Shown one piece after another: positions 1 through 8,434 of a stretch of 64,000 nt of DNA. Numbering within the stretch: position 1 is the first letter of the stretch; each line of letters begins with the position of its first letter. The translations under genes and the position numbers were made by a program. The stretch lies in contig JABXHN010000022.1 of assembly GCA_013373635.1 (NCBI GenBank), forward strand, positions 62,001-126,000, written 5' to 3'. Source of the stretch: Flavobacteriaceae bacterium. GTDB lineage: Bacteria; Bacteroidota; Bacteroidia; Flavobacteriales; Flavobacteriaceae. The notes beneath the pieces are model-generated. The model had not been told where the DNA came from, searched no databases, and was given only the letters and a program-made list of their open reading frames with translations.

Positions 1-86
1 TTTGGATTCGTTCTTCCTAGTTCAGCTAGTCCAGCTCCAAAACCAGAACGCGTATCTTTTTTTTCTGTATAGGTATATTCTTTCAT
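1..86 (-). CDS. Transketolase C-terminal subunit, 5' fragment
   Basis: The visible 28 residues begin MKEYTYTEKKDTRSGFGAGL and run off the left edge. They match the beginning of the pyrimidine-binding/C-terminal subunit of a split transketolase, and the gene follows the N-terminal subunit on the same strand after only 10 bases. Together the two chains would form one transketolase that shuttles two-carbon ketol units in the non-oxidative pentose phosphate pathway. Identification rests mainly on the neighbour, because the fragment is too short to show any catalytic motif. Confidence 0.8.
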   Translation of the reverse strand, partial: MKEYTYTEKKDTRSGFGAGLAELGRTNP

Positions 87-96
87 GGTCGTTTTT

Positions 97-942
97 TTAG
101 TAGTCTCCTAAGGTTTCTTTGTTTTGAGCTAAAGCATCAGCTAATTGATCGTCGTTTGGTGCCATACCATGCCAGTGGTGAGTTCCCATCATAAAGTCAA
201 CTCCATTACCCATTTCTGTTTCCATTAAGATACAGATAGGTTTTCCATTACCAGTTAAGCCTTTAGCCTTATTTAAGGTTTCGATAAGAGCTTCTATATT
301 ATTTCCTTCCTTTAGTTCTAATACAGTCCATCCAAAAGCTTCAAATTTAGCTTTTACACTACCCATATTTAGTACTTCATCAGTAGGACCATCAATCTGT
401 TTTCCGTTGAGGTCTACAGTTGCGATAAGATTGTCAACTCCTTTTGCAGAAGCATACATAAGCGCTTCCCAGTTTTGACCTTCTTGTAATTCTCCATCAC
501 CAGTTAAACAGTAAACTAATTTTGAATCGTTGTTCATTTTCTTTACTTGAGCAGCTCCGATAGCAACAGATAATCCTTGCCCTAAAGATCCAGAAGCCAT
601 TCTGATCCCTGGTAATCCTTCATGAGTCGTTGGATGTCCCTGTAGTCTTGAATTGAGTAATCTAAATGTTGATAACTCTTCAACTGGGAAATAACCTCTT
701 CTAGCTAATACACTGTAAAATACTGGTGAGATATGACCGTTAGACAAAAAGAAAACATCTTCATCAATTCCATCCATGTCAAAACCAGGTTTTAAATCCA
801 TGATTTCATTGTAGAGCGTAACTAAAAATTCTGCACATCCCAGGGATCCTCCAGGGTGTCCAGAATTTACTTTGTGAACCATTCTCAACAGGTCTCTTCG
901 CACCTGTGTGGTTAAATCTTGTAATTCTTGTGTATTAGGCAT
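97..942 (-). CDS. Transketolase, N-terminal subunit
   Basis: This 281-residue protein is the thiamine-diphosphate-binding half of a split transketolase (full-length enzymes are about 660 residues). It shows the conserved SGHPGGS segment at residues 27-33, SNGHISP near 67-73, and the ThDP/metal motif that starts GDG at 148-150 and ends at Asn179 about 30 residues later. The C-terminal half is encoded immediately downstream, so both chains are probably co-translated and assemble into one enzyme of the pentose phosphate pathway. A perfect flavobacterial-type promoter lies just upstream. The two-gene arrangement is widespread in Bacteroidota and is not a frameshift: each part has its own start codon. 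Confidence 0.93.
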   Translation of the reverse strand: MPNTQELQDLTTQVRRDLLRMVHKVNSGHPGGSLGCAEFLVTLYNEIMDLKPGFDMDGIDEDVFFLSNGHISPVFYSVLARRGYFPVEELSTFRLLNSRLQGHPTTHEGLPGIRMASGSLGQGLSVAIGAAQVKKMNNDSKLVYCLTGDGELQEGQNWEALMYASAKGVDNLIATVDLNGKQIDGPTDEVLNMGSVKAKFEAFGWTVLELKEGNNIEALIETLNKAKGLTGNGKPICILMETEMGNGVDFMMGTHHWHGMAPNDDQLADALAQNKETLGDY

Positions 943-965
943 TTTATGTGGTTAAAAATTCAGCA

Positions 966-996
966 CAAATGTAACCTCATTATTATAGGAATACAA
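966..996 (-). promoter_or_regulatory. Promoter of the transketolase operon
   Basis: On the minus strand a TTG (994-996) is followed by a 20-base spacer and TACATTTG (966-973), an exact match to the Bacteroidota TTG / TAnnTTTG promoter. It ends 23 bases before the transketolase start codon, giving a short leader. Confidence 0.75.
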
Positions 997-1080
997 GCTT
1001 ACTTATTAGTTTTTATCAACTGAGAATTAGAGATTTGTCATAAATGTGAGCTTACGGCTCTTCAATCGGTGATTCTTAGT

Positions 1081-1088
1081 TATATTTG
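1081..1088 (+). promoter_or_regulatory. -7 element of the tgt operon
   Basis: TATATTTG matches TAnnTTTG exactly and ends 8 bases before the ATG at 1097. The transcript would therefore begin almost at the start codon. No clear TTG lies at the usual upstream distance. The element overlaps a potential in-frame GTG at 1088, which argues against that earlier start. Confidence 0.6.
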
Positions 1089-1096
1089 TGCCCAAT

Positions 1097-2230
1097 ATGC
1101 TAGATTTTAAATTAGAACATACCGACAACAATTCGAAGGCTAGAGCAGGTCGAATCACCACCGATCACGGTGTCATTGAAACACCAATTTTTATGCCTGT
1201 TGGAACGGTGGCTTCTGTAAAAGGAGTACATCAAAGAGAGTTGAAAGAAGAAATCAATCCCGATATTATTTTAGGCAATACCTATCATTTGTATTTGCGT
1301 CCTAAGACGGAGATTATCAAAAAGGCTGGTGGACTTCACAAGTTTATGAATTGGGATCGAAATATTCTCACTGACAGTGGAGGTTATCAGGTATATTCCT
1401 TGTCTAATAACAGAAAAATCAAGGAGGAAGGTGTGAAGTTTAAATCTCACATCGACGGTTCTTATCACGTTTTTACTCCAGAAAATGTGATGGAAATCCA
1501 ACGTGTTATTGGAGCGGATATTATCATGGCCTTTGATGAGTGTACTCCTTATCCATGTGATTACAATTACGCAAAGAGGTCGATGCATATGACCCATCGT
1601 TGGTTGGATCGCTGTATCGCCCATTTGGATAAGACTCCTTTGGAATATGATTACGATCAAGCTTTTTTTCCAATAGTTCAGGGATCGACCTATAAAGATT
1701 TAAGACGACAATCAGCTGAGTATATCGCCAATGCTGGTGCATTTGGGAATGCCATCGGAGGTCTTTCAGTAGGGGAGCCTGCTGAAGAGATGTATGCCAT
1801 GACTGATGTGGTTTGTGAAATTTTACCTGAAGACAAACCTCGTTATTTAATGGGTGTAGGGACACCAATTAATATTTTGGAAAATATCGCATTGGGAATT
1901 GATATGTTTGACTGTGTCATGCCAACGCGTAATGCTAGAAACGGAATGCTCTTTACTGCACACGGTACCATCAATATCAAAAACAAAAAATGGGAAGATG
2001 ATTTTTCTCCTATCGATCCTATGGGGATCACCTTTGTAGATACTGAATATTCTAAGGCGTATTTGAGACATCTTTTTGCAGCCAATGAATATTTAGGCAA
2101 GCAAATAGCTACAATTCACAATTTAGGTTTTTATCTTTGGTTAGTCCGTGAGGCAAGAAAACATATCATTGCAGGTGATTTTAGAACTTGGAAAGATCAA
2201 ATGGTAAAACAAATGGATAAGCGATTGTAG
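1097..2230 (+). CDS. tgt: tRNA-guanine(34) transglycosylase (queuine tRNA-ribosyltransferase)
   Basis: The enzyme exchanges guanine 34 of GUN-anticodon tRNAs for preQ1 during queuosine synthesis. The 377-residue protein has the expected length and family signatures: DSGGYQ near residue 93, the catalytic region AFDECTPY near 145, GGLSVGEP near 221, and MFDCVMPTR with the nucleophilic Asp near 272. The structural zinc site is unusual. The usual CxCxxC is replaced by Gly310, Thr312 and Asp315, while the fourth ligand His341 (in TIHN) remains. The start is placed at ATG 1097 because a GTG at 1088 sits inside the promoter -7 box. The stop overlaps the next gene's GTG start by one base. Confidence 0.93.
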   Translation: MLDFKLEHTDNNSKARAGRITTDHGVIETPIFMPVGTVASVKGVHQRELKEEINPDIILGNTYHLYLRPKTEIIKKAGGLHKFMNWDRNILTDSGGYQVYSLSNNRKIKEEGVKFKSHIDGSYHVFTPENVMEIQRVIGADIIMAFDECTPYPCDYNYAKRSMHMTHRWLDRCIAHLDKTPLEYDYDQAFFPIVQGSTYKDLRRQSAEYIANAGAFGNAIGGLSVGEPAEEMYAMTDVVCEILPEDKPRYLMGVGTPINILENIALGIDMFDCVMPTRNARNGMLFTAHGTINIKNKKWEDDFSPIDPMGITFVDTEYSKAYLRHLFAANEYLGKQIATIHNLGFYLWLVREARKHIIAGDFRTWKDQMVKQMDKRL

Positions 2231-3309
2231 TGAAACTTATCGATAAATACATATTAAAAAGATACATCTTTACTTTTCTAGGCATGATGTTGTTATTCAT
2301 TCCTATTGGGATCATGATTGACATTGCCGAAAAAGTAGGTAAGATGATTGAAAAGGAAGTTCCACTTGCTGAGATTTTAGAGTACTATTGGAATTTTACG
2401 CTCTATGTAGGGGCAATACTCATGCCTATATTCTTAAGTTTATCGATTATCTTTTTCACTTCTAAACTAGCTTCTAATACTGAAATAGTAGCCTTGTTGA
2501 GCTCAGGTATCTCATTTAAAAGGTTTTTAAAACCCTATTTGATAGGAGCTTCTTTAATTGCTTCATTGATGTTTGTTCTTGTGATGTTTGTGGTTCCCAA
2601 AGCCAGTGAAGGTTATCACGAGTTCTATCACAAATACCTCGGTTCTCAGAATTTGAAAACGATTTCGACTAATGTTTACAATCAAATCTCCGATAACGAA
2701 TTTGTATATGTGAGTAGTTATGACCCGGTGAGAGCAAGAGGTTATAACTTTACTTTAGAACACTTCGATGAGAACGACAAATTAGATTATAAGATTTCAG
2801 CTTTTAGTATTCGATACAAAAAATCAGATAGTACCTACCAAATGACGACCTATCAAAAGCGAACCATATTGGATAGTATTACCCTAATCGAAAACAAAGC
2901 AACCCTAGATACAGTCTTGAATTTTAAAATATCGGATTTAACACCGGTATCTTATATTGCAGAGACTAAGAATCTAATGGAGCTCAATCAATTTATTAAA
3001 GAACAAAAAGCCAAGGGAGCTGCGAATATTAACACCTATTTATTAGTTCGATACAAGCGTTGGTTTTTACCGCTCTCTATCTTTATTTTGACTCTAATAG
3101 CTGTGTCTGTTTCAGCGATCAAACGCAGAGGAGGTATGGGGTTAAATTTAGCCATAGGTGTTCTAGTAGCCTTTATGTATATCTTCTTTGATCGGGTATT
3201 TGGAACCTTGGCCACTCAGTCGGGACTATCGCCTTTTTTAGCGGTCTTTATTCCTAATGTTCTCTTTGCTCTTTTGGGATTTTATTTGTTAAACAATGCA
3301 AAACGCTAA
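2230..3309 (+). CDS. lptG: LptF/LptG-family lipopolysaccharide export permease
   Basis: This 359-residue inner-membrane protein belongs to the YjgP/YjgQ family, which pairs with an LptB ATPase to extract LPS from the inner membrane toward the periplasmic Lpt bridge. Membrane segments are visible at about residues 12-32, 52-76, 100-122, 275-295, 300-320 and 330-352. Residues about 125-270 form the hydrophilic beta-jellyroll-type periplasmic domain typical of the family. The GTG start overlaps the tgt stop (TAGTG), implying translational coupling. Whether this copy is the LptF-like or LptG-like partner cannot be settled from sequence alone. The conserved MKLIDKYILKRY start favours the LptG-type annotation used in flavobacteria. 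Confidence 0.85.
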   Translation: MKLIDKYILKRYIFTFLGMMLLFIPIGIMIDIAEKVGKMIEKEVPLAEILEYYWNFTLYVGAILMPIFLSLSIIFFTSKLASNTEIVALLSSGISFKRFLKPYLIGASLIASLMFVLVMFVVPKASEGYHEFYHKYLGSQNLKTISTNVYNQISDNEFVYVSSYDPVRARGYNFTLEHFDENDKLDYKISAFSIRYKKSDSTYQMTTYQKRTILDSITLIENKATLDTVLNFKISDLTPVSYIAETKNLMELNQFIKEQKAKGAANINTYLLVRYKRWFLPLSIFILTLIAVSVSAIKRRGGMGLNLAIGVLVAFMYIFFDRVFGTLATQSGLSPFLAVFIPNVLFALLGFYLLNNAKR

Positions 3310-4195
3310 GCCAATTCACTATTTGCAATTACACTTTATCGTGTTGTTGTGGGGGTTTTCAGGAGTACTTGGAAAATTAATCAGTTTTGGAGCTCTTCAA
3401 TTGGTCTGGTATCGGTTGGGCATCGCTTCACTTGTATTATTCTTATATACAGTTATCAGAAGAAAGACTTTAAAAATCCCAAAATCAATTCAGTTATTGT
3501 CTGCCATTGCTGGAATTACCATTGCAGTTCACTGGATCTTTTTCTTTTATGCTATAAAAATTTCAAATGTATCGATCACTCTAGCCTGTATGTCTACAGG
3601 AGCTTTTATGACTGCTATCTTGGAGCCGATTTGGTACAAGAGAAAAATGGTGCTTTACGAACTCTTATTAGGACTTTTAGTGATTATTGGACTAGCGATT
3701 ATCTTAGAAGTTCAATTTGAATATTTAATGGGTGTAATCTCAGCGCTTATAGCTGCATTACTCTCATCAGTATATTCGCTTATCAATGGACAATTGATTA
3801 AGAAGGCTTCTTCAAATGCCCTCGTTGTACAACAGTTGTTTATTGGTTTTCTGTTTTTATCCGTAATACTGTGGTTTAATTCAGAACTGAACATCGAACT
3901 TCTTTCCATTGATAAAATGGATCTCACCTATGTGAGTATCATTGCAGTTTTCTGCACCGCATACGCTATAAAGGCATCGACAGAATTGTTAAAATACATT
4001 TCTCCTTACTCTATGATATTAACTCTAAATATGGAGCCTATTTACGGTATTATCTTGGCAGTTTTGATATTTAAAGAAAGCGAAAAAATGCCTGCTCTTT
4101 TTTATTTAGGTGCGCTCATAATTTTAATTTCGGTGGTATTGGATGTGATGGTGAAGTTTTGGTCTAAAAAATCTCAAAAGCAAAGACTAGAATAG
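3296..4195 (+). CDS. EamA-family (DMT superfamily) transporter
   Basis: The 299-residue protein is almost entirely hydrophobic, with about ten predicted membrane helices arranged as two EamA-type halves (about residues 8-140 and 148-290). Members export small metabolites such as amino acids or other solutes, but the substrate cannot be read from the sequence. Its start lies 14 bases inside the end of the preceding permease gene, so it is part of the tgt operon. A conserved helix-end motif EPIYG near residue 250 is typical of the second EamA repeat. Residues 287-299 form a basic cytoplasmic tail. Confidence 0.85.
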   Translation: MQNAKPIHYLQLHFIVLLWGFSGVLGKLISFGALQLVWYRLGIASLVLFLYTVIRRKTLKIPKSIQLLSAIAGITIAVHWIFFFYAIKISNVSITLACMSTGAFMTAILEPIWYKRKMVLYELLLGLLVIIGLAIILEVQFEYLMGVISALIAALLSSVYSLINGQLIKKASSNALVVQQLFIGFLFLSVILWFNSELNIELLSIDKMDLTYVSIIAVFCTAYAIKASTELLKYISPYSMILTLNMEPIYGIILAVLIFKESEKMPALFYLGALIILISVVLDVMVKFWSKKSQKQRLE

Positions 4196-4205
4196 GAGAT
4201 TGTTA

Positions 4206-4213
4206 TATATTTG
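4206..4213 (+). promoter_or_regulatory. -7 element upstream of accA
   Basis: TATATTTG, an exact TAnnTTTG match, lies 30 bases before the accA start, between accA and the preceding transporter gene. It suggests that accA has its own promoter in addition to any read-through from the tgt operon. Confidence 0.55.
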
Positions 4214-4243
4214 TAGATCAAATCAACTACAATTAAATGAATT

Positions 4244-5197
4244 ATGGAGTATTTAGATTTTGAATTACCGTTAAAAGAACTTGAAGATCAGTTAGAAAAA
4301 TGTGTGATGATTGGAAAGGAAAGTGAAGTAGATGTAACAGATACCTGTAAGCAGATTGAAGAAAAGCTTTCTAAGACTAGAAAAGACATCTATAAAAACT
4401 TGACAGCCTGGCAACGAGTTCAATTATCTAGACATCCCGATCGTCCTTATACCTTAGATTATATTAGAGCTATCTGTGGAGAATCCTTTTTGGAATTACA
4501 CGGTGATCGCAATGTGAAAGACGATAAGGCTATGATAGGTGGTCTTGGTAAGATCGGAGATCAAAGTTTTATGTTTATCGGACAGCAAAAAGGATACAAC
4601 ACTAAGACTAGACAATACAGAAACTTTGGGATGGCGAATCCTGAAGGCTATCGAAAGGCGCTTCGATTGATGAAATCAGCAGAGAAATTTGGAATTCCTG
4701 TAGTGACTCTAATTGATACTCCGGGAGCTTATCCAGGGATTGAAGCAGAAGAACGCGGTCAAGGTGAGGCGATTGCTAGAAATATTTTGGAAATGACTCG
4801 CTTAAAAGTACCTATCATCTGTGTGATTATTGGTGAAGGAGCTTCAGGTGGCGCTCTTGGAATAGGTGTTGGAGATAAGGTATTAATGCTTGAGAATACC
4901 TGGTATTCAGTAATTTCTCCTGAATCTTGTTCTTCTATTTTATGGAGATCATGGGAGTATAAAGAACAAGCTGCAGAGGCTTTAAAATTGACAGCTCCCG
5001 ATATGAAGAAACTCAAGTTAATCGACGAGATTATCAAGGAACCAGAAGGAGGTGCTCATAGAAATAGAGAAAAGACTTTCGAAATTGTTTCTAAGAAAAT
5101 AATGAGCCATTATAAAGAACTCAGTAAATTATCACCAAAAGAATTGATTCAATCTCGTATGGATAAATACACTGAGATGGGATCCTTTAAAGACTAA
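4244..5197 (+). CDS. accA: Acetyl-CoA carboxylase carboxyltransferase subunit alpha
   Basis: With AccD, this 317-residue subunit transfers the carboxyl group from carboxybiotin to acetyl-CoA, giving malonyl-CoA for fatty acid synthesis. Family signatures are clear: an N-terminal helical region (about 1-60), the core ending [16 protein letters not shown], the substrate region [17 protein letters not shown] near residues 165-181, and the oxyanion-type loop [12 protein letters not shown] near 198-209. Length matches E. coli AccA (319). The gene is followed at once by a strong intrinsic terminator, so it closes its transcription unit before dnaB. Confidence 0.96.
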   Translation: MEYLDFELPLKELEDQLEKCVMIGKESEVDVTDTCKQIEEKLSKTRKDIYKNLTAWQRVQLSRHPDRPYTLDYIRAICGESFLELHGDRNVKDDKAMIGGLGKIGDQSFMFIGQQKGYNTKTRQYRNFGMANPEGYRKALRLMKSAEKFGIPVVTLIDTPGAYPGIEAEERGQGEAIARNILEMTRLKVPIICVIIGEGASGGALGIGVGDKVLMLENTWYSVISPESCSSILWRSWEYKEQAAEALKLTAPDMKKLKLIDEIIKEPEGGAHRNREKTFEIVSKKIMSHYKELSKLSPKELIQSRMDKYTEMGSFKD

Positions 5198-5223
5198 AAC
5201 TCTCATTATCAACTCTTTTAAGA

Positions 5224-5253
5224 AAACCGACTCTTTTGAAGTCGGTTTTTTTA
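5224..5253 (+). terminator. Intrinsic terminator after accA
   Basis: A 9-bp perfect stem (AAACCGACT / AGTCGGTTT) with a 7-base loop is followed by a T run. It separates accA from dnaB. The 110 bases between it and dnaB show no other clear element. Confidence 0.85.
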
Positions 5254-5364
5254 GGGTTATAAACAATAATTTGAAGTTATCAACAGTTAAATTGTTAAAG
5301 AGTGGTTGATATCCAGCTCTTTAAATAATTAGCTTGAGCATAAAAATAGTATACATTAGCATCA

Positions 5365-6894
5365 GTGGAAAAATTACAACCAACCATAGAACGAAATTTG
5401 TCAAAAGCTTCCTTAGTCAACCTGGAACGTGGAAAAATTCCACCACAAGCTGTTGATTTAGAGGAAGTTGTGTTAGGAGCGATGATGATTGATAAAAAAG
5501 GTGTCGATGAGGTAATCGATATTCTTCAACCAGAGGCTTTTTACAAACAAGCGCATCAATACATCTACGAAGCTATTGTAAAGCTTTTCGAATCCTCTGA
5601 TCCGATTGACTTATTAACCGTTTCAGATCAATTAAAGACTGATGGAAAACTCGAATCTGTAGGAGGGGAGTATTATTTGGTTAGTTTGACCCAAAAAGTG
5701 GCTTCTTCGGCTCATATTGAGTTTCACTCACGTATCATTTTGCAAAAGTATATTCAGCGTTCACTCATTAAGATTTCGAATGAAATTATCGAATCTGCTT
5801 ATGAAGATGCAACTGATGTATTTGATCTATTAGATGAGGCAGAGTCTAAATTATACGATGTCACTCAAGGTAACATCAAAAAATCTGCAGAGACTGCTCA
5901 AAATTTGGTGATACAAGCCAAAAAGAGAATTGAAGAGATTTCTAACAAAGAAGGACTCAGTGGGATTCCATCTGGTTTTGATAAACTCGATAAATTAACC
6001 TCTGGTTGGCAGCCTTCAGATTTAATCATTGTAGCTGCACGTCCAGGTATGGGTAAAACAGCTCTTACGCTTTCAATGGCAAGAAATATTGCTGTAAACT
6101 CTAATATAGGTGTTGCTTTCTTCTCTTTAGAGATGTCATCAGTGCAGTTGATCACCCGTTTGATTTCTTCTGAAACAGGTCTTTCTTCTGAAAAACTAAG
6201 AACAGGTAAATTAGAGAAACACGAGTGGGAACAACTCAATGTAAAGGTGAAAGCATTAGAGTCTGCACCACTGTATATAGATGATACTCCATCGCTCTCA
6301 ATTTTTGATTTGAGAGCAAAAGCAAGGCGTTTAGCTTCTCAAAAGAATATCAAGTTAATCATCATAGATTATTTGCAATTGATGTCTGCTGGAGTCAATA
6401 CTAAGGGGGGAAATAGAGAACAAGAAATTTCGACCATCTCTAGAAACCTTAAAGCACTAGCTAAGGAACTCAATGTGCCTGTTATTGCACTTTCTCAGTT
6501 GTCTCGTGCCGTTGAAACTAGAGGAGGGTCAAAACGTCCAGTTCTTTCCGATTTAAGGGAATCAGGAGCGATTGAGCAGGATGCAGATATCGTTTCTTTC
6601 ATCTATCGTCCAGAATACTATAAGATTGACGAATGGGATGATGAGGAACGCTCTCCAACAGCAGGTCAAGCTGAATTTATCATAGCGAAGCACCGTAATG
6701 GAGGTTTAGATGAAATTCGATTGAAGTTTGTTGGAAGTCTTGGTAAGTTTGATAACTTAGATACCTTTGATTCGCCTTTTGAGTTCCAATCTAAGATGAA
6801 TGCCAACGAGGATAATCCATTTACGACTAAGGATTTTCCGTCGACAAACGATGCTTTTGACGCTCCAGATGATGATTCAGACGTACCCTTCTAA
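5365..6894 (+). CDS. dnaB: Replicative DNA helicase DnaB
   Basis: This hexameric 5'-3' helicase unwinds DNA at the replication fork. The 509-residue protein has the N-terminal primase-interaction domain beginning PPQAVDLEEVVLGAMM (residues about 26-41), a linker helix region, and a RecA-like ATPase with Walker A ARPGMGKT (225-232), Walker B IIIDYLQLM near 333, and the DnaB signature SDLRESGAIEQDAD near 400. The C-terminus is a flexible acidic tail ending DDDSDVPF, similar to SSB-type tips. The GTG at 5365 is the best start; no ATG precedes the conserved N-terminus. The stop overlaps the convergent HAD gene by 4 bases. Confidence 0.96.
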   Translation: MEKLQPTIERNLSKASLVNLERGKIPPQAVDLEEVVLGAMMIDKKGVDEVIDILQPEAFYKQAHQYIYEAIVKLFESSDPIDLLTVSDQLKTDGKLESVGGEYYLVSLTQKVASSAHIEFHSRIILQKYIQRSLIKISNEIIESAYEDATDVFDLLDEAESKLYDVTQGNIKKSAETAQNLVIQAKKRIEEISNKEGLSGIPSGFDKLDKLTSGWQPSDLIIVAARPGMGKTALTLSMARNIAVNSNIGVAFFSLEMSSVQLITRLISSETGLSSEKLRTGKLEKHEWEQLNVKVKALESAPLYIDDTPSLSIFDLRAKARRLASQKNIKLIIIDYLQLMSAGVNTKGGNREQEISTISRNLKALAKELNVPVIALSQLSRAVETRGGSKRPVLSDLRESGAIEQDADIVSFIYRPEYYKIDEWDDEERSPTAGQAEFIIAKHRNGGLDEIRLKFVGSLGKFDNLDTFDSPFEFQSKMNANEDNPFTTKDFPSTNDAFDAPDDDSDVPF

Positions 6895-7703
6895 GAGAGG
6901 TCTCTAATTAGTTTTTCAAGTACTTTTTCTACTCCAAAATTATTGTTGGAACTCGTTTGATGAGTTGCTGCTTTTAAAACGTTTGGATGTGAATTTTCCA
7001 TGGCAATAGAATACCGAGCCTGTTCAAACATTTCAAGGTCGTTGTTGTAATCACCAAATACCATAGTCTGCTCTTTTGAAATCCCTAAGTGTTCTTGTAG
7101 TTTTTGGAGGGCATAGCCTTTATTGCAATTCAAATGGGATAAATCAACCCAATTAGGTCCTGATATTTTAACCTGAAGTCGATTTTCAAACTGCTTTACT
7201 TTTGGATAGATATTTTTTTCTGAACCATCTGCGTGATAGAGAGCAATCTTAATGATTTCCTCTGGACAATCCATTAAATTGTCTATATAATTAGTAGACG
7301 TGTAGTATTCATCTACAAATTTTTTAAAGTGTTTTTGATCCGAACGGATGTAGGCACTCTTTCTAGTACAGAGGACTGTGTTGATATCGGTATGTCTTTC
7401 CAGTAATTCAATAGGCTCTGCAACTAGTTCTTTTGGAAAGGCAATAGATAACAGTTCTTGATCATTCTTTTTGATCATCCCGCCGTTTTCTGCAATAAAG
7501 TAGATATGATCAAATATGGGTTGAAGTTTTTCTACGATGGAATCGTATTGTCTTCCACTAGCAGCTACGAAAAGAACCCCTCTGCTTTTTAATTCTTCAA
7601 ATAGTTCAAAAAATTGATCACTCACCTGATGTTCACTGTTGAGGAGAGTACCATCCATATCGGATACCACCATTTTTATCGATGAAAAGTCAGGAAAGTT
7701 CAT
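6891..7703 (-). CDS. HAD-superfamily Cof-type sugar-phosphatase-like hydrolase
   Basis: The 270-residue protein has the haloacid dehalogenase nucleophile motif DMDGT (Asp15, Asp17), a motif II serine-type region (VAASGRQYD near 57-65), and motif III/IV GDYNND near residue 217. An intervening C2-type cap of about 100 residues places it in the Cof/YbiV class IIB group, whose members dephosphorylate sugar phosphates, nucleotides or PLP. The exact substrate is unknown. Its stop overlaps the dnaB stop tail to tail. It lies downstream of the L20 terminator and so is probably transcribed independently. Confidence 0.88.
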   Translation of the reverse strand: MNFPDFSSIKMVVSDMDGTLLNSEHQVSDQFFELFEELKSRGVLFVAASGRQYDSIVEKLQPIFDHIYFIAENGGMIKKNDQELLSIAFPKELVAEPIELLERHTDINTVLCTRKSAYIRSDQKHFKKFVDEYYTSTNYIDNLMDCPEEIIKIALYHADGSEKNIYPKVKQFENRLQVKISGPNWVDLSHLNCNKGYALQKLQEHLGISKEQTMVFGDYNNDLEMFEQARYSIAMENSHPNVLKAATHQTSSNNNFGVEKVLEKLIRDLS

Positions 7704-7731
7704 AGGCTAATTTTTAAAATGTGAAGATAAA

Positions 7732-7758
7732 AAAACCCGTACAATTTGTACGGGTTTT
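7732..7758 (-). terminator. Terminator of the thrS-infC-rpmI-rplT operon
   Basis: An 11-bp stem (AAAACCCGTAC / GTACGGGTTTT) with a 5-base AATTT-type loop lies 23 bases past the rplT stop. It carries a T run on the minus strand. It is nearly symmetric and could also act on the plus strand, but no plus-strand gene reads into it. Confidence 0.85.
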
Positions 7759-7781
7759 ATAAGTGAGTTAAATCAGAGTTA

Positions 7782-8126
7782 TTATTTTACTTTTTCTACA
7801 ACTGCTTTAAAAGCTTCTGGGTTGTTCATTGCTAAATCTGCTAAAACCTTACGGTTTAATTCGATGTTGTTAGCTTTTACTTTACCCATAAACTCTGAAT
7901 AAGACATTCCATTTAGTCTTGCTGCTGCATTGATACGAGTGATCCAAAGAGCGCGAAATGTGCGTTTTTTGTTTCTTCTATCTCTGTAAGAGTAAAGCAT
8001 CGCTTTCTCAACAGCATTTTTTGCTACAGTCCAAACGTTCTTTCTTCTTCCGAAGAATCCTTTGGCCTGCTTCATTACTTTTTTTCTTCTAGCTCTTGAA
8101 GCTACTGAATTTACTGATCTTGGCAT
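7782..8126 (-). CDS. rplT: 50S ribosomal protein L20
   Basis: A basic 114-residue protein beginning [16 protein letters not shown] and containing the L20 core ([19 protein letters not shown] near 57-75, MSYSEFMG near 84-91). L20 is an early assembly protein of the large subunit that binds 23S rRNA; in other bacteria it also represses its own operon by binding mRNA. It is last in the operon before a strong terminator. The 82-base spacer before its start is long for this operon and contains a possible hairpin. Confidence 0.98.
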   Translation of the reverse strand: MPRSVNSVASRARRKKVMKQAKGFFGRRKNVWTVAKNAVEKAMLYSYRDRRNKKRTFRALWITRINAAARLNGMSYSEFMGKVKANNIELNRKVLADLAMNNPEAFKAVVEKVK

Positions 8127-8145
8127 AATTTAAATTGTTTTTTGT

Positions 8146-8180
8146 AGTAGGCGGCTTTCGCACTTTTATTGAGCCTAACT
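8146..8180 (-). promoter_or_regulatory. Possible hairpin between rpmI and rplT
   Basis: In the minus-strand transcript, AGTTAGGC and GCCTACT can pair (7 bp with one bulged U) around an internal loop that contains a second GGCT/AGCC possibility. The position, just before rplT in a spacer longer than others in the operon, is where an L20 autogenous site could lie. L20 control of this operon is known in E. coli and Bacillus but by different structures, so this is only a candidate. Confidence 0.25.
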
Positions 8181-8208
8181 CCAGGGTTAATAATTACCTC
8201 AATTACGA

Positions 8209-8406
8209 TTATTTTAAACGTAATTGTTCTTTGATTGAATTGACATCATTATCGTGAACGAGTCCCGAATGTGTCAAAGCTAGCTTACGCTTTTTAGACT
8301 TTTTAGTCAAAATATGACTTTTAAAAGCGTGCTTTCTTTTGATTTTACCAGAACCTGTAAGCTTAAAACGCTTCTTAGCACTGGATTTTGTTTTCATTTT
8401 AGGCAT
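8209..8406 (-). CDS. rpmI: 50S ribosomal protein L35
   Basis: A 65-residue, strongly basic protein starting [20 protein letters not shown], with the L35 signature [20 protein letters not shown]. The length is that of the family (64-66). It lies 28 bases downstream of infC and upstream of rplT in the standard thrS-infC-rpmI-rplT order, and contributes to the large ribosomal subunit. Confidence 0.97.
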   Translation of the reverse strand: MPKMKTKSSAKKRFKLTGSGKIKRKHAFKSHILTKKSKKRKLALTHSGLVHDNDVNSIKEQLRLK

Positions 8407-8434
8407 CTTCTTCCTATTTATAATTAAAACTCAC

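Noticed and set aside
1088-1096. GTG upstream start for tgt adding three residues
   Set aside because: The GTG overlaps the promoter -7 box TATATTTG, and the family's conserved sequence begins at the ATG 1097.
1271-2100. Several long minus-strand open frames opposite tgt
   Set aside because: They are antisense to a clearly conserved enzyme, have no recognisable domain and are typical shadows of an AT-rich coding sequence.
5277-5285. TTATCAACA, one mismatch from a DnaA box, upstream of dnaB
   Set aside because: A single imperfect copy without dnaA, further boxes or an AT-rich unwinding element does not support an origin.
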